Source: Sphingomonas sanxanigenens DSM 19645 = NX02
Lineage (GTDB): Bacteria; Pseudomonadota; Alphaproteobacteria; Sphingomonadales; Sphingomonadaceae
NCBI RefSeq assembly: GCF_000512205.2
Contig: NZ_CP006644.1
Location: 4,478,501-4,542,500 of the forward strand
Direction of reading: 5' to 3'
Length of the DNA: 64,000 bases
The translations under genes and the position numbers were made by a program. Below, piece after piece: positions 33,567 through 44,400 of this stretch (positions are counted from its first letter, which is position 1; each line of letters opens with the position of its first letter). The notes under the pieces were generated by a model. It was not told the DNA's origin. It was given only the letters and a program-made list of their open reading frames with translations, and made no database searches.

Positions 33567-33933
33567 AGTCGGGAAAGCCGGTGAAGGGGGCTGGGGTGCA
33601 GGTGCCCTCGTACTTCATGACAATCAGGCTCCGTCGATAGCCGCTACTGACTAGAACGTGATGCTGGCCAGTTTCTCGATTGATGAAGTTCGATACAGAC
33701 GCTTCTGTCGTGCCGCTGCCCTTCTTATCTTCCAGCGTAATTTGCGCAGGTTGAACAGACACGATTGGGTGATGCGCTTTGCATTCGCCCTCACACCACT
33801 GATTTGTGTTCAGATCTACCCGATACTCATCGCGATAACTCTCAGACTTGGTGCCTTCAAACGACGTGACGGCTAGCGCGCCAGTGCAGATTAGATTGAA
33901 CGTCATCGCTGCCGCTGCCGCACTCGTGAGCAT
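33550..33933 (-). CDS. Secreted moron-like protein encoded against the tail genes
   Basis: 127 aa. Start MLTSAAAAAMTFNLICTGALAV with a GGAGGA ribosome-binding site gives a clear signal peptide (cleavage near ALA-V). The mature part has four cysteines (QWCEGECKAHH; YEGTCTPAPF) that could form disulfides. Antisense to the tail operon, overlapping the chaperone end by 17 bp, and visibly lower in GC than its neighbours: features of a lysogenic-conversion gene (moron). No family recognised. Confidence 0.75.
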   Translation of the reverse strand: MLTSAAAAAMTFNLICTGALAVTSFEGTKSESYRDEYRVDLNTNQWCEGECKAHHPIVSVQPAQITLEDKKGSGTTEASVSNFINRETGQHHVLVSSGYRRSLIVMKYEGTCTPAPFTGFPDFKTKF

Positions 33934-34043
33934 CTTCGTCCTCCGCAACTGATTCTGCGCGGTTCTACGACCGGCCTCGGCCGACTTCAACGCGCCCGAC
34001 GGGCGCCGTCAGCGGTCCCCACACAATCGAAGGAACCGAGCCG

Positions 34044-37000
34044 GTGGCAACAACCGAGATCGGCGGGCTGCGCATCAGCCTCAGCCTGGACAGCTCCAGT
34101 TTCCTCGGCGGCCTCGCGCAGGCCCAGCGCTCGCTCGCGGCGTTCGCCGGCCGCGTCGAAGCGCAGTTCGCCCGGTTGAACGATTCGATCAACCGGATCA
34201 GCGCCCGGATGACGGTGGCGATCACGCTTCCCGCGGTGCTTTCGGCCCGGATGGCGGTCAACGCGGCGTCCAGCGTCGCGGAGATGCAGAGTGCGTTCGA
34301 ATATACCTTCGGCAAGATGGCGGACGACGTCGAAGCCTGGGCGGAGCGCACGGGCGATGCGATCGGCCGATCGACCTACGAGCTGCAGCAGGGCGCGCTG
34401 GCTTTCCAGCAGATGTTCCGCGTGGCGGCGCCGACGGGAGAGGCGGCAGCGGGCCTGTCGAAGCAGTTCGCGCTGCTGACGCAGGATCTGTCCAGCTTCT
34501 ACAACGTCACCGGTGACGTGGCGCTGATGAAGCTGCGCTCCGCGCTGCAGGGAGAGAGCGAGCCGATCCGCGATTTCGGCGTGTTCCTCACCGAAGCGGC
34601 CGTCGCGCAGGAAGCTGTCAGCATGGGCGCGGCGAAGACGACGAAAAACGTCTCCGAACAGGCGAAGATCCTCGCGCGCGCGAACATCATCCTGCGCGAG
34701 ACGATCACCGCGCAGGGGGACGCGACCCGCACCGCTGGCAGCTATGAAAACCAGGTGCGCGCGCTGCGCTCGCAATTCGAGGAGTTGTCGGTCAAGATCG
34801 GCAAGATCCTGCTGCCCTTCGCCGAGAAGCTGGTCACTGTGCTCACGCGGATGGTGACGTGGGTTTCCAACCTGTCGGAGACGACGCACCGTGTGATCGC
34901 GGCCGTGGTTGCATTCGCCGCGGCGCTTGGCCCGCTGCTGGTGGTGATCAAGGGGCTGGTGGTGTTCTTCACCGCGCGGTGGATCATGTCGACATTCGGC
35001 GTGTTCGGCTCGATCCTGTCGTATCTGATCGCGCCGCTTCAGACGCTCGCCACCACACTCGGCGGGCTCGCGGTCCGCCTCGTCTCTATCCAGGGCCTGA
35101 CCCGCATTGCCGCCGTTCTCTTGAAGCGCCTGGCCGGGCCGATCGCTGTCGTGGTATCGACCTTCCTGCTGTTCCGCGACTACATCATCCCTGTTCTCGA
35201 TCAGCTGTGGCAGACGATGCAGGCGACGCTGGGCCCCCGGCTGCATCAGATCTTCGCGGCGCTGGCGGAGTTGTTCGGGAAGCTGGCGAACGGCCCCGTC
35301 GGCACCGCGATCACGTGGCTGATCGGCGCGATCGAGGTGCTTTTCGACGTCGTCGGCACGGTCATGGCACTGTTCGTCAGCGAGACCGGTCAGCAGCTCG
35401 TCAAGGCGTTCGAGCTGGTGCTGATCACCATCCGCTATGTGGTGGAGGCGATCAGCGGCCTTGTCGACGTCGTCACGGGCCTGATGACCGGTGATTGGGC
35501 GAAGGCGTGGAACGGGGCCGGCGCCGTCGTCGATGCCGTCGCCGGCGGCTGGATCGATTCGCTCGGCGTGTTCTCGAAGGAGGCGGAGGCGTCGCTGCGT
35601 TCGGTCTATGGCAGCGCGAAAAAGTGGCTGGTGGACGAGTTCGGCAAGCTGGCCAGCGGCTTCTCGCGGATCGTCGATGCCATCGTCTCCGCCTTCAACA
35701 ACCAGTTCCCCGAGATCGCGAGCACCGCGCAATGGGTATATGGCGAGGTCGAGAAGTGGCTCGTGAAGGCGTTCGGGCCGCTGGTCGAGTTCGCGAAGTG
35801 GGCGGCGAAGGAAATCGGCGACGCCTATGTCGCGCTGAAGAAGCGGATGGGGCTCGGCGGCGATGGCGGCACCGGCCAGTCCGGTGACGCGGCCGGCGCA
35901 GCGGCAGGTTCGGCGATCGGCGGATTCCTGGCCGCGAATGCCAAGCCGCGCCCGGCCATCGGTGACGACAAGAAAAAGAAGAAAGGGCGGAGCGGACCTA
36001 CCGATGAGGACCGCCGCCGCAACTATGACGACGAGTTGAGCCGCATCGAGGATCGGATCCTCGATATGCAGCAGGAGTTGGCGACCAACCTCGAAGACCG
36101 CCTGCTCATCGCGCAGAAGCGCGCCGTCAACGATCTGGAGGCCTATGACGCGGAGATCGACGAGAAGGTCAAGCGCAAGGAACTGACACCGAAGGCCGGC
36201 GAAGAGCTGAAGCTGCGCAACGCGCTTTTGCGGGAGTTGCAGGCGCAACTGCACGCGCGCGAGTGGGATCGCGAGCTCGACGAAGAGGCGCTGCGCATCA
36301 AGCGGGCGATGGTTGACGCTGAGGCCGACCTGCTGCGCTCGCGCCTAGATCTCGCCCGTACGGCCGCCGAGCGACGTGAAATCGAGATGCGGCTGCTGGA
36401 CGCTCAGCAAAAGCTGCAGCGCGAAGAGCTCGAGCGCCTCAGAGATTCGACCAGCGCGAGCCCGCGAGATCGCCGACTTGCTCAAGAGCGCCTCGATCAA
36501 CTCGACGAGATCCAGCGCAATCAGCGCGAGCGCACCAGGCGGGACACGGCCGGCCCGCTGGAAAGCTATCTCGACAACATTCCGAGCACGATCGGGGAGA
36601 TCAACGAACAGCTCGAGGAAATGGCGGTCAACCGGCTGAAGGCGATCGAGGACAGCTTTGCCGGCATCGCGCAGAAGGTGCTCGGCGTGAACGGCGCGCT
36701 GGGCGAGACGCTCGGCATGCTTCTGCGGATCGTAGCGCAGCAGGCCATCCTCGCCGCATCGAACGGCAGCGGGGTCGGCGGCTTCCTGAGCGGCGTCGGC
36801 AGTGCTCTTGGCGCCGCGTTCGGCGGCGGCGCATCGCCCAGTCCTACCGCTATCGCGCAGTCAAGCGCGGCAACCGCAGGCAATTGGTCTCTTTCGGGCT
36901 GGGCGAGCGGCGGTGGCGGCTTGATCAAGGGGTTGTCGGGTCTCGACCGGAATACGCTGTCGATGAATGGTATTCCGCTGGCGCGGGTGAGCCGCGGCGA

Positions 37001-37187
37001 GATGTTGAGCGTGACCCCGACGAATGACATGGGCCGGCGGCCATCCGTCATGATCAATGCCGACTTCCGCGGCGCCAGCCCCGAGGCGGTGACCGCGATG
37101 AGCGCCCGGCTCGACCAGTTCGAGCAGAACCTGCCGGGCATGGTGATCCAGGTCGCCAGCAAGGGCAAGGAAAGGCGCTTCTGGTAA
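34044..37187 (+). CDS. Tape measure protein
   Basis: 1047 aa. N-terminal tape-measure pattern (GGLRISLSLDSSSFLGGLAQAQRSLAAFAGRVEAQF; AFEYTFGKMADDVEAWAERTGDAIGRSTYELQQGALAFQQMF), hydrophobic segments at about 290-370 (VIAAVVAFAAALGPLLVVIKGLVVFFTARW), a long charged coiled coil at about 640-860, and a Gly-rich C-terminal part with RVSRGEMLSVTP. It sets tail length and is ejected with the DNA. At about 0.15 nm per residue a tail near 150 nm is expected. Confidence 0.95.
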   Translation: MATTEIGGLRISLSLDSSSFLGGLAQAQRSLAAFAGRVEAQFARLNDSINRISARMTVAITLPAVLSARMAVNAASSVAEMQSAFEYTFGKMADDVEAWAERTGDAIGRSTYELQQGALAFQQMFRVAAPTGEAAAGLSKQFALLTQDLSSFYNVTGDVALMKLRSALQGESEPIRDFGVFLTEAAVAQEAVSMGAAKTTKNVSEQAKILARANIILRETITAQGDATRTAGSYENQVRALRSQFEELSVKIGKILLPFAEKLVTVLTRMVTWVSNLSETTHRVIAAVVAFAAALGPLLVVIKGLVVFFTARWIMSTFGVFGSILSYLIAPLQTLATTLGGLAVRLVSIQGLTRIAAVLLKRLAGPIAVVVSTFLLFRDYIIPVLDQLWQTMQATLGPRLHQIFAALAELFGKLANGPVGTAITWLIGAIEVLFDVVGTVMALFVSETGQQLVKAFELVLITIRYVVEAISGLVDVVTGLMTGDWAKAWNGAGAVVDAVAGGWIDSLGVFSKEAEASLRSVYGSAKKWLVDEFGKLASGFSRIVDAIVSAFNNQFPEIASTAQWVYGEVEKWLVKAFGPLVEFAKWAAKEIGDAYVALKKRMGLGGDGGTGQSGDAAGAAAGSAIGGFLAANAKPRPAIGDDKKKKKGRSGPTDEDRRRNYDDELSRIEDRILDMQQELATNLEDRLLIAQKRAVNDLEAYDAEIDEKVKRKELTPKAGEELKLRNALLRELQAQLHAREWDRELDEEALRIKRAMVDAEADLLRSRLDLARTAAERREIEMRLLDAQQKLQREELERLRDSTSASPRDRRLAQERLDQLDEIQRNQRERTRRDTAGPLESYLDNIPSTIGEINEQLEEMAVNRLKAIEDSFAGIAQKVLGVNGALGETLGMLLRIVAQQAILAASNGSGVGGFLSGVGSALGAAFGGGASPSPTAIAQSSAATAGNWSLSGWASGGGGLIKGLSGLDRNTLSMNGIPLARVSRGEMLSVTPTNDMGRRPSVMINADFRGASPEAVTAMSARLDQFEQNLPGMVIQVASKGKERRFW

Positions 37188-37834
37188 TGGCGATCACCTA
37201 TCCCCGGCCGATGCCCGAGCTTACCGGGATGGCCGGTCGCCTGACGCTGGAACGGGTGGACTATCTCTCGCCCGAGCGCACCGGCGTCATCGGCGGGGTG
37301 ACGGCGGGCTGGCCGCTGTGGATGATGCGGCTGTCGTTCAACAACATGGCGTTCCGCGACGACGACGAACTGACCGCCTGGCTGGACAGCCTGCGCGGAT
37401 CGCAGAAGCGGTTCTTCGGCTATGACCAGACGCGGCCCGAGCCGCGCTTCCATGCGGACGGGCGCCCCTACACGAAAACGACGACGACATGGTCGGAGTC
37501 GATCGACAGCGGGGGCACCTGCAACCTGACGCTCGGCGGGCTGCTGAGGGGGCAGGTGTTCTCGCCACGGGACTATGTCGGCTTCGAGTGGGGCGACAAT
37601 CGCCGCGCGCTGGTGCGAAGCATGGAGCCTGGTGTGGTCAACGCCGGCGGGACGGTGACGATCGCTGTGGAGCCTGCGGTGCATGCGGTCGTGCCGCCCA
37701 CCGCGACGGTGCAGCTCTATCGGCCATCGTGCCTGATGCGGATCCTGACCGACGACACCGAACTGATGGATCAGGGGTTGGCCTTCGTCGGCGCCGGCAG
37801 CCGCATCGCGGCCGTGCAGGACATCATCGCATGA
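37187..37834 (+). CDS. Tail tip / distal tail-like protein (RcGTA g12 position)
   Basis: 215 aa (MAITYPRPMPELTGMAGRLTLERVDYLSPERTGVIGGVTAGWPLWMMRLSFNNM). Family members follow the tape measure in many alphaproteobacterial phages, in the position of GTA g12 (DUF2460). Beta-rich; probably a baseplate hub ring. Starts on the last base of the tape-measure stop. Confidence 0.8.
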   Translation: MAITYPRPMPELTGMAGRLTLERVDYLSPERTGVIGGVTAGWPLWMMRLSFNNMAFRDDDELTAWLDSLRGSQKRFFGYDQTRPEPRFHADGRPYTKTTTTWSESIDSGGTCNLTLGGLLRGQVFSPRDYVGFEWGDNRRALVRSMEPGVVNAGGTVTIAVEPAVHAVVPPTATVQLYRPSCLMRILTDDTELMDQGLAFVGAGSRIAAVQDIIA

Positions 37835-38415
37835 AGACGATCGGCGTTTCGGCCGTCGCGGCGATGGCGCGCGGCGAGGCGATCGTCACCGCGGCGGTGT
37901 CGTTCTTCAGCGTCGAGCCGATCCATGTGTTCGGCGGCTATGGCGTGTTCGAGATGGGCGGCGACGCCTTCCATGGTCTCGGCGACCGCGCGCTCGCCGA
38001 GGTGACGGGCGGCGCGATCGGCGGTTCGGAACAGAATGTCACGCTGACGCTCTCCGGCGTCGATCCGGAAGCGGCCGCGCTGATGGACGCCGAAGAGGTC
38101 ATGGGCGTGGGCGTCGTGATCTACCGCATGATCTTCGACGGATCGGGCCGCAACCTGCTCGATGTCCGGCCCTACAAGCGTGGCCGCGTCGACGAGATCG
38201 TCGCGGAAGAGACGATCGGCGGCACGTCGACCATCACCGTGCAGGTGGAGAGCGCGGCGCGCGGGCTCGGCCGGAACAATGGCCGGATGCGCAGCGATGC
38301 GGATCAGCGGCTGATCGACCCGAACGACGGGTTCTTCAAGCACACCGCCTATGCGGGCGAGAAGCAAATCTACTTCGGAGGCAAAATCAGTTCCGCCGTC
38401 AGATCGTCTTTCTAA
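37831..38415 (+). CDS. Tail tip protein (DUF2163-like, RcGTA g13 position)
   Basis: 194 aa (KTIGVSAVAAMARGEAIVTAAVSFFSV; ALAEVTGGAIGGSEQNVTLTLSGVDPEAAALMD; NNGRMRSDADQRLIDPNDGFFKH). The last block matches tail-hub proteins of GTA g13-like type (R.SD.D.R.I.P.D..F). ATGA overlap with the previous gene. Confidence 0.8.
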   Translation: MKTIGVSAVAAMARGEAIVTAAVSFFSVEPIHVFGGYGVFEMGGDAFHGLGDRALAEVTGGAIGGSEQNVTLTLSGVDPEAAALMDAEEVMGVGVVIYRMIFDGSGRNLLDVRPYKRGRVDEIVAEETIGGTSTITVQVESAARGLGRNNGRMRSDADQRLIDPNDGFFKHTAYAGEKQIYFGGKISSAVRSSF

Positions 38416-38425
38416 GGGGGCAGGA

Positions 38426-38815
38426 ATGCGCGACCTGGTGGCACTTCGCCATTATCTGGCAGAACGTGAGGCGATGCCCTTCGATTGGGGGCGCCGGCGG
38501 AACGACTGCGGAAGCTTCGTGCTGCTCGGCATTGAGGCGCAGACTGGTCGCGACGTGCTGCCGGGCATCAGCTGGGCGACGGCACGCGGGGCGCTGCGTG
38601 TGATCCGCAGCCATGGCGGTCTCGACGGGGTCGTCAACAGCGTGCTGACGCCAGTCGCCTCCGCGCGCGCTTTGCGCGGTGACGTGGCGGCAATCCGTGT
38701 CGATGGCGAGATCAGCCTGGTGCTGGTGGAGGGCGAGACGCTTGCAGGCCCGGGCGAGAGTGGCATCGTCCGCCTGCCGAGATCGGCGATGGTTCTCGCC
38801 TGGAGCATTTGCTGA
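38426..38815 (+). CDS. NlpC/P60-like tail protein (DUF6950)
   Basis: 129 aa. MPFDWGRRRNDCGSFVLLGIEAQTGRD contains the catalytic-type Cys of NlpC/P60-like folds (NDCGSF); ARALRGDVAAIRVDGEI and SAMVLAWSI complete the DUF6950 pattern. It corresponds to the GTA g14 / lambda gpK position and may cut peptidoglycan during DNA entry, though the His partner is not clear. Confidence 0.82.
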   Translation: MRDLVALRHYLAEREAMPFDWGRRRNDCGSFVLLGIEAQTGRDVLPGISWATARGALRVIRSHGGLDGVVNSVLTPVASARALRGDVAAIRVDGEISLVLVEGETLAGPGESGIVRLPRSAMVLAWSIC

Positions 38816-40968
38816 TGGGAAAGGTGGTTCGCGCCATCGCCGGCGCTGCGATCGCCGGCATCGGCGTTATCATTGGCAACCCGCAACTTGCGCTTGCGGG
38901 TGGCAACCTGTTCTGGACCAGCGTAGCGGCGATTGCTTTGTCGCCGGGCCAAAAGGCGCCACGCGCACAACCTACCACGGCACAAATTGGTGAGGTTGCG
39001 AGATCAGGGATTTTCGGCAAGGCCGCCGTAGCGGGATCGCTGGTCGACGCTTACAATCATGGCGGAAAGTACGGCACTGACTGGACGGTGCTCATTATCG
39101 CGCTTGCTGACCATCGGTGCGAGGCGCTCGAGGGATTTTACGTCAACGATCAGTATGTCGCCTTCGCCGGCGATGGTATGGTCGCTGGCTATAAGGAGCA
39201 ACTGCAGGTCTTTTGGCGACCGGGCACATGGGACCAGGCGGTTCCTTCCTACGTGCTGACGACCGCGCCGGTATTCCCGGCCGGGCACGCGCTGGCGGGA
39301 CAGCCGACATGGACCGCGAACGACCGCGGGCGCGGCGTTTCCTATGTCGTGGTCGGCTACAAGGCCGACAAGTCCGACGCCAAGGATCCGGTGTGGACGT
39401 CGGGCCGCCCGCAGTTCCTGTGGGTGGTGAAGGGCCTGCAGGTCTATTCGGCGCGCGACGATTCGACGGTGGCGGGCGGCAGCGGCGCGCACCGCTGGGA
39501 TGATCCGGAGACGCGGGAATGGTCCGACAACCTGATCGACTGTCGCTACACCTGGGCCCGCGGCATCTATGCCGGCGACCGGGTGGACGAACCCGACATG
39601 CTGCTGCTCGGCCGCGGGCTCACGGCGGTGGAGGCGCCGCCCGAGCATGTCGCCTTCTATGCGAACATCTGCGATGAGCCTGTCGCCCTGAAAGCTGGCG
39701 GAACCGAGCCGCGCTATCGTGCCAACGGCCAGTGGTCCGCGGATCAGGAGTTCGTCGACGTCGAGCTGATGTTCGCGTCGGCGTGCGGCGGTGTGCTGAT
39801 CGAGCGCGAGGGCAGCGTGGAGGTTGAGCCCGGCCACGCCAAGTCGCCGGTATGGTCGATCACCGATGACGATCTCGTCGTCGGCACGCAGGTGACGCGG
39901 CGCGACGTGCCGACCCGCACGGACAATGACTGGGTCAACACCGTGGCGGCCCGCTACATCGAGCCTTCGCAGAAATACAAGCTGCACGGGGCGCCGGTGC
40001 GCCGCTCCACCGCTGACGTGATCGCCGACAAGGGGCCGCGCGAGGCGACGCCCGCGCTGGATCTGGTGACGTCGGGCACGCAGGCGCAGCGGGTCGCCGA
40101 GATGGCGCGCCGGTTGGGCAGGCTGTGGAAGCGCCGGTCGATCGTTCTGCCGCCGCGCTTCGCGGGCGTAGAACATGGCGACTGGCTGCTGTGGAACTCC
40201 GCCCGCTACGGCGGCACCATGCTGATGCGGGTGGAGAGCGATCAGCTCGGCCGCGAATGGAGGAACACCCTGTCGCTCCGGCAGGTCTCCGCGGACTTCG
40301 CGGACTGGAACGCTGCGCTCGACGAGCTGGACGACAAGAGCGTGGCCGTGAATCCCGATGTGCCGGGCGGCATCGGGGCGCCCGGCGCCGGTGCCTGGTC
40401 AGTCGCGCTCGTTGGCAACACCCTGGTGATCACCGGCGCCGCCGATGACGACTATGCCTCATCGATCACATTCGAATTTGCCAGCGGATCGGCGCCGGAC
40501 CCCGATGTCGATGACGACTGGACGCTGATTTCCACGGGCGGGCAGACCGCGACGCGCGCGGAGCTGGCCGGCGTGGCGGTCGATACCGACTATTATGCCG
40601 CGGTCTCCTATGTGGTTGACGGCGAGCGCGGTGACCGGCTCGTGCTGGGGCCGGTGAGCTATGCCTCGGAGGATGTGCCGCCGGGCCCGGTGACCTTCCT
40701 GAGCGCCACGCCCGGCGTCGGCGAGGCGGACATCGCGTGGCGCAACCCGACCACCAGCAATTTCGACTATGTGGTCGTCTACTCCGCCACGACGACCGAT
40801 TTCGAGGACGCCGTCGCCGTCTCCGGCGAACTCCGCGGCGGTCTCGGTGCCGACGGGGCCTTCAATCATGTCGTGGCGGCGGGTGTGCGCTCGTGGTGGG
40901 TGCAGCCCTTCTCCGATGACGATGTGCCCGGCGCCATCGCCGGGCCCGTGACGGCCACCGTCACCTGA
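38815..40968 (+). CDS. Central tail hub / host-specificity protein (gpJ-like)
   Basis: 717 aa. Starts MGKVVRAIAGAAIAGIGVIIGNP on the last base of the previous stop. The middle (YVVVGYKADKSDAKDPVWTSGRPQFLWVVKGLQVYSARDD, DNLIDCRYTWARGIYAGDRVDEPDM) is typical of gpJ-like hub proteins; the C-terminus has a fibronectin III-like domain (PPGPVTFLSATPGVGEADIAW). It forms the tail tip that contacts the receptor. Confidence 0.88.
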   Translation: MGKVVRAIAGAAIAGIGVIIGNPQLALAGGNLFWTSVAAIALSPGQKAPRAQPTTAQIGEVARSGIFGKAAVAGSLVDAYNHGGKYGTDWTVLIIALADHRCEALEGFYVNDQYVAFAGDGMVAGYKEQLQVFWRPGTWDQAVPSYVLTTAPVFPAGHALAGQPTWTANDRGRGVSYVVVGYKADKSDAKDPVWTSGRPQFLWVVKGLQVYSARDDSTVAGGSGAHRWDDPETREWSDNLIDCRYTWARGIYAGDRVDEPDMLLLGRGLTAVEAPPEHVAFYANICDEPVALKAGGTEPRYRANGQWSADQEFVDVELMFASACGGVLIEREGSVEVEPGHAKSPVWSITDDDLVVGTQVTRRDVPTRTDNDWVNTVAARYIEPSQKYKLHGAPVRRSTADVIADKGPREATPALDLVTSGTQAQRVAEMARRLGRLWKRRSIVLPPRFAGVEHGDWLLWNSARYGGTMLMRVESDQLGREWRNTLSLRQVSADFADWNAALDELDDKSVAVNPDVPGGIGAPGAGAWSVALVGNTLVITGAADDDYASSITFEFASGSAPDPDVDDDWTLISTGGQTATRAELAGVAVDTDYYAAVSYVVDGERGDRLVLGPVSYASEDVPPGPVTFLSATPGVGEADIAWRNPTTSNFDYVVVYSATTTDFEDAVAVSGELRGGLGADGAFNHVVAAGVRSWWVQPFSDDDVPGAIAGPVTATVT

Positions 40969-41013
40969 CATCCTCCGCGCCGCCGGGCGCGGCGCTTCAC
41001 GAACGGAGATTCT

Positions 41014-41409
41014 ATGACCGAGCGCGTCGATCTGGCGGCGTCGAGGAACGTCGACCCGTGGGGTGATACCATCGATTTCATCTACAGCGGCGCGCCGCTG
41101 CCGCCGATCACCTCGATCGACATGGAGGTGCGCCTCTATCCCGGCGCGCCCGGCGCCGCGCTGCTGACGCCGACGGTGACCTTCGAGGATCTGGCCGACC
41201 CGACCGAGGAAGATCCGCTGCAACGCATCCTGCGCGTCATGCCGTCGGCGCCGCAATCCGCGCTGGAGGGCATGCCGACCGGGCTCAACAAGCCCGATCC
41301 GGGCGATGCCGACCTGTTCTCGCACGACATCATCATCACCTATGCCGACACGGTCGAAGAGAAGATCGGCTTCGGTGATTTCCTTCTGCAGCCGGGGGTT
41401 ACCATCTGA
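41014..41409 (+). CDS. Small tail-tip-associated protein
   Basis: 131 aa (MTERVDLAASRNVDPWGDTIDFIYSGAPLPPITSIDMEVRLYPGAPG), beta-rich, probably a baseplate or fibre-attachment protein from its place between hub and spike genes. Stop overlaps the spike start (TGATG). Confidence 0.72.
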   Translation: MTERVDLAASRNVDPWGDTIDFIYSGAPLPPITSIDMEVRLYPGAPGAALLTPTVTFEDLADPTEEDPLQRILRVMPSAPQSALEGMPTGLNKPDPGDADLFSHDIIITYADTVEEKIGFGDFLLQPGVTI

Positions 41410-44400
41410 TGGCCGACATTCGCAAAGTGCAGTTTCGTGGCCTGCGTGGGCCGGGGCTCACCGACGAAGATCAAATCAATCTCGACGCCAAGGTCGAGGA
41501 GGCTGCCGGTTATGCCGATACGGCAGCCGAGCAGCTCGGCCTCGTAAACGCGGCGCGAGCGGATGCCCTCACGGACATCAACACCGCGATCACCGACGCC
41601 AACGCCGAGCTGGATGGCAAGGTCACTTCGGCCGACGCGTCTGTCATCGCCGCGGCCGCGCAAGCCGAGGCCGCGCGGCAGGCGGCGGCAGCGATCAAGC
41701 CGATCGGTGGAAGTCTGCGCCTCCCCTACGACAACAACAGCCAGTTCCCGCTTCAGGAGAACATCCCCGGGATCTCCAATACGGGGCAGAAGGGCTGGGT
41801 CACGCAGGCCTTCGCGTCGCGCACGGCACACCCGCTGCGCTTCAATGTCGACTCCTGTTTCTGCGGCGTGGTCGAGCTCGACGATCGCCTCTATCCCGAC
41901 GTTGCGATGCGGCTGGGCGGCATGGCGAGCTTGTCGCCCGGCAGCGGGCTTGGCTGGGCGTGGACCTATTACAGCGCCACCTCCGGCAGCAACGATGCGC
42001 TTCGCCTGCAGCAGCGCCGCTTTTCCTTCTATCTCAACTCCGGGTCGGGCGCGAACATCACGGTGTGGAGCCGGCAGAAGCCGCGCCACTGGCGCCGCGT
42101 CGCTGCCGTCCTGCATCGCAATTCGAACGTGTTCCGCGTGGACCTGTGGAACCTGCAGACCGGCGAGATCCTGACCGGCACCGGCACCGATAACGCGGCG
42201 TTCCTCGCCGAGCTCAGCGTGACCAACGCCAATATCAACATCACGCAGGGGGCGACGAGCGGCACATTGCCGACGGCGTTCGGCCTGGGCGCGATACTGA
42301 TCAACAACGCACTGCAGCCGGCCGCCCAGCCGCTCACCGAATCCGCGTCGATGATGTCGCATGGCTTGACCTTCTATGCGGAGGAGGCGGTCACGAACGC
42401 CGACCTGCAGGCGATCTTCGCCGGCGCGCATCCGACCACGGTGATCACCGCCAGCGCGATCAAATGGCTGCGCAAGTTCAGCCTCGATCCCAATTCGGTG
42501 AAGAAGGATGCGCTGGTTACCGGCGACACCACGGTCGATAGCGTGCTCAACGGCCGCTATTCGGCGGGCAGCGATCTCATCCCGAAGGGCGCGGGCACGG
42601 CGACGATCGATCCAGCGCCGCGGCATCGCTACATCTACGGGGTCAAGCCGGGGCGGAAGTCCTACCCCGTGCCCGTGTCCGGCAAGTGCTGGCCGACGGA
42701 AGACAGCACCGTCGAGGTGCGGTGGGTGGATGCGACCGGCAACGTGGTGCGCGACTGGACGCCGGTCGCCACCGTCATGGCGCCCGGCGCATGGCAGGGC
42801 GCGACCAACAAGGTGGGCGGCACCGGCGGCGCCACCGGCACGTACGCGCTGGGCATTACGGGTGACGGCACGGGTGCTGCCGGCCGCTTCACCGTCACGA
42901 GTGGCTCGCTGAACACGATCCTGGTCGACTCCCCCGGGTCCGGTTACACGACCATGGCGTTCGACTTCTCCGCGGCGTCCGGCCTCACCGGCGCATCGGC
43001 GACGCCGGCGCTTTCCCCGGCGGATACCAGCAATTGGGCCGGCATCATCGACACGCCGCTCCACCGGGAGTTCTGTTTCAAGGAAGTCAGGCTGCGCGGG
43101 AAGTCGGGCGCGATCGGCGCGTCCTTCATAGACGGCTCACAGAGCGTCGTCGGATACAAATGGCTGCTGGTCGGGCAATCTCAGCTGGCGAACGGCCTGG
43201 CCTCGACCGGCCAGAACACCCAATATTCCGGCATCCCCGCCAACCTCACGCGGCTGGCGACGAACTATTACACCGCCAACCTGCCGCAATATACCACGGT
43301 CGAGCCGCTCGGCCTGCGGATCGGCGCCGATCAATACAAGGCGTTGGCGATCGAAATGAACCGCTGGGCCGACGCGCCCTTCGAGATCGTGGTCGCGGCA
43401 CAGGGCGGCACGGGACCGGGCGATCTGCTCGAAAACCATTATGTCGCCCAGACGGCGAGCGGGATGTACGATCAGCTGCTCGACCTGGTGGCGGCTGGCG
43501 GATCGGATTATTCCGGCGTGCTCATGGGCTGGCACACCGATCTCACCGATGAAGGTGGGCGGTTCGCTCAAGCGATGCTCGAGGGCTTCTGGCTGGGGCG
43601 CGGGCCGATGGCCTATGCCATTCCCGATCACTTCTTCGGGCGCGCTACCTTCTCCGGCACGACCATGACGGTGAACAGCGTGATGCGCGGAACGCTGACC
43701 GTCGGCACCACGATCCGCATTCTCTATGAGAATGGCGGCCGGCAGACGCCTCTCGACACGACGATCACGGCGCTCGGCACCGGAAGCGGCGGCACGGGCA
43801 CCTATACCTTGTCGGCGGCGGTCACGCCCAGCGATCCGACGAATGAGGTTTCGATCATCGGCCTGCATGAACAGCCGGGCGTGGACCCGGTGTTCTCGGG
43901 CTATATCACCGGCGGCAGCGCCGCGACGCTGGTGGTGACGTCGATGACGTCCGGCACCCTGCAGGTTGGCGACCGCATCATCGCGACCAGCGGCGGGGCG
44001 CAGTCGTCGCCGCTGAGCTTCATCAAGATCTTCGCGACGGGCACCGGCGGCGTGGGAAACTATACCCTCTCTGCCGGTGCAGCGCTTGGATCGTCGGGTT
44101 CGCCGGTCACCTTCAAGGCAATCCGAGGCACGTCGAAGCGTATCGCGGCTGTCATGGATGTGGTCGCCAAGGGCACGCCGATTTTCTACATGCCGCCCAC
44201 CCGCCACAACTCTCCGACCGTGGTAGGCTCCGCGTCCGATTTCGATCTCACCTCCGCACAGCCCTACGTCGAAGGGGTGAAGCAGGGCGGTGTCGGCGCG
44301 GCGCGGGACAGCGGCGTGGCCTGGGCAAAGAACCGCGGCTATCCGGTCGGCGTCCACGCGATCGATTACACGCAGCCTGACGCCTACCACCCCGACAACA

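Noticed and set aside
33987-36254. 755-codon minus-strand open frame under the tape measure gene
   Set aside because: Arg/Gln/His-rich mirror of the coiled-coil coding sequence; a composition effect.
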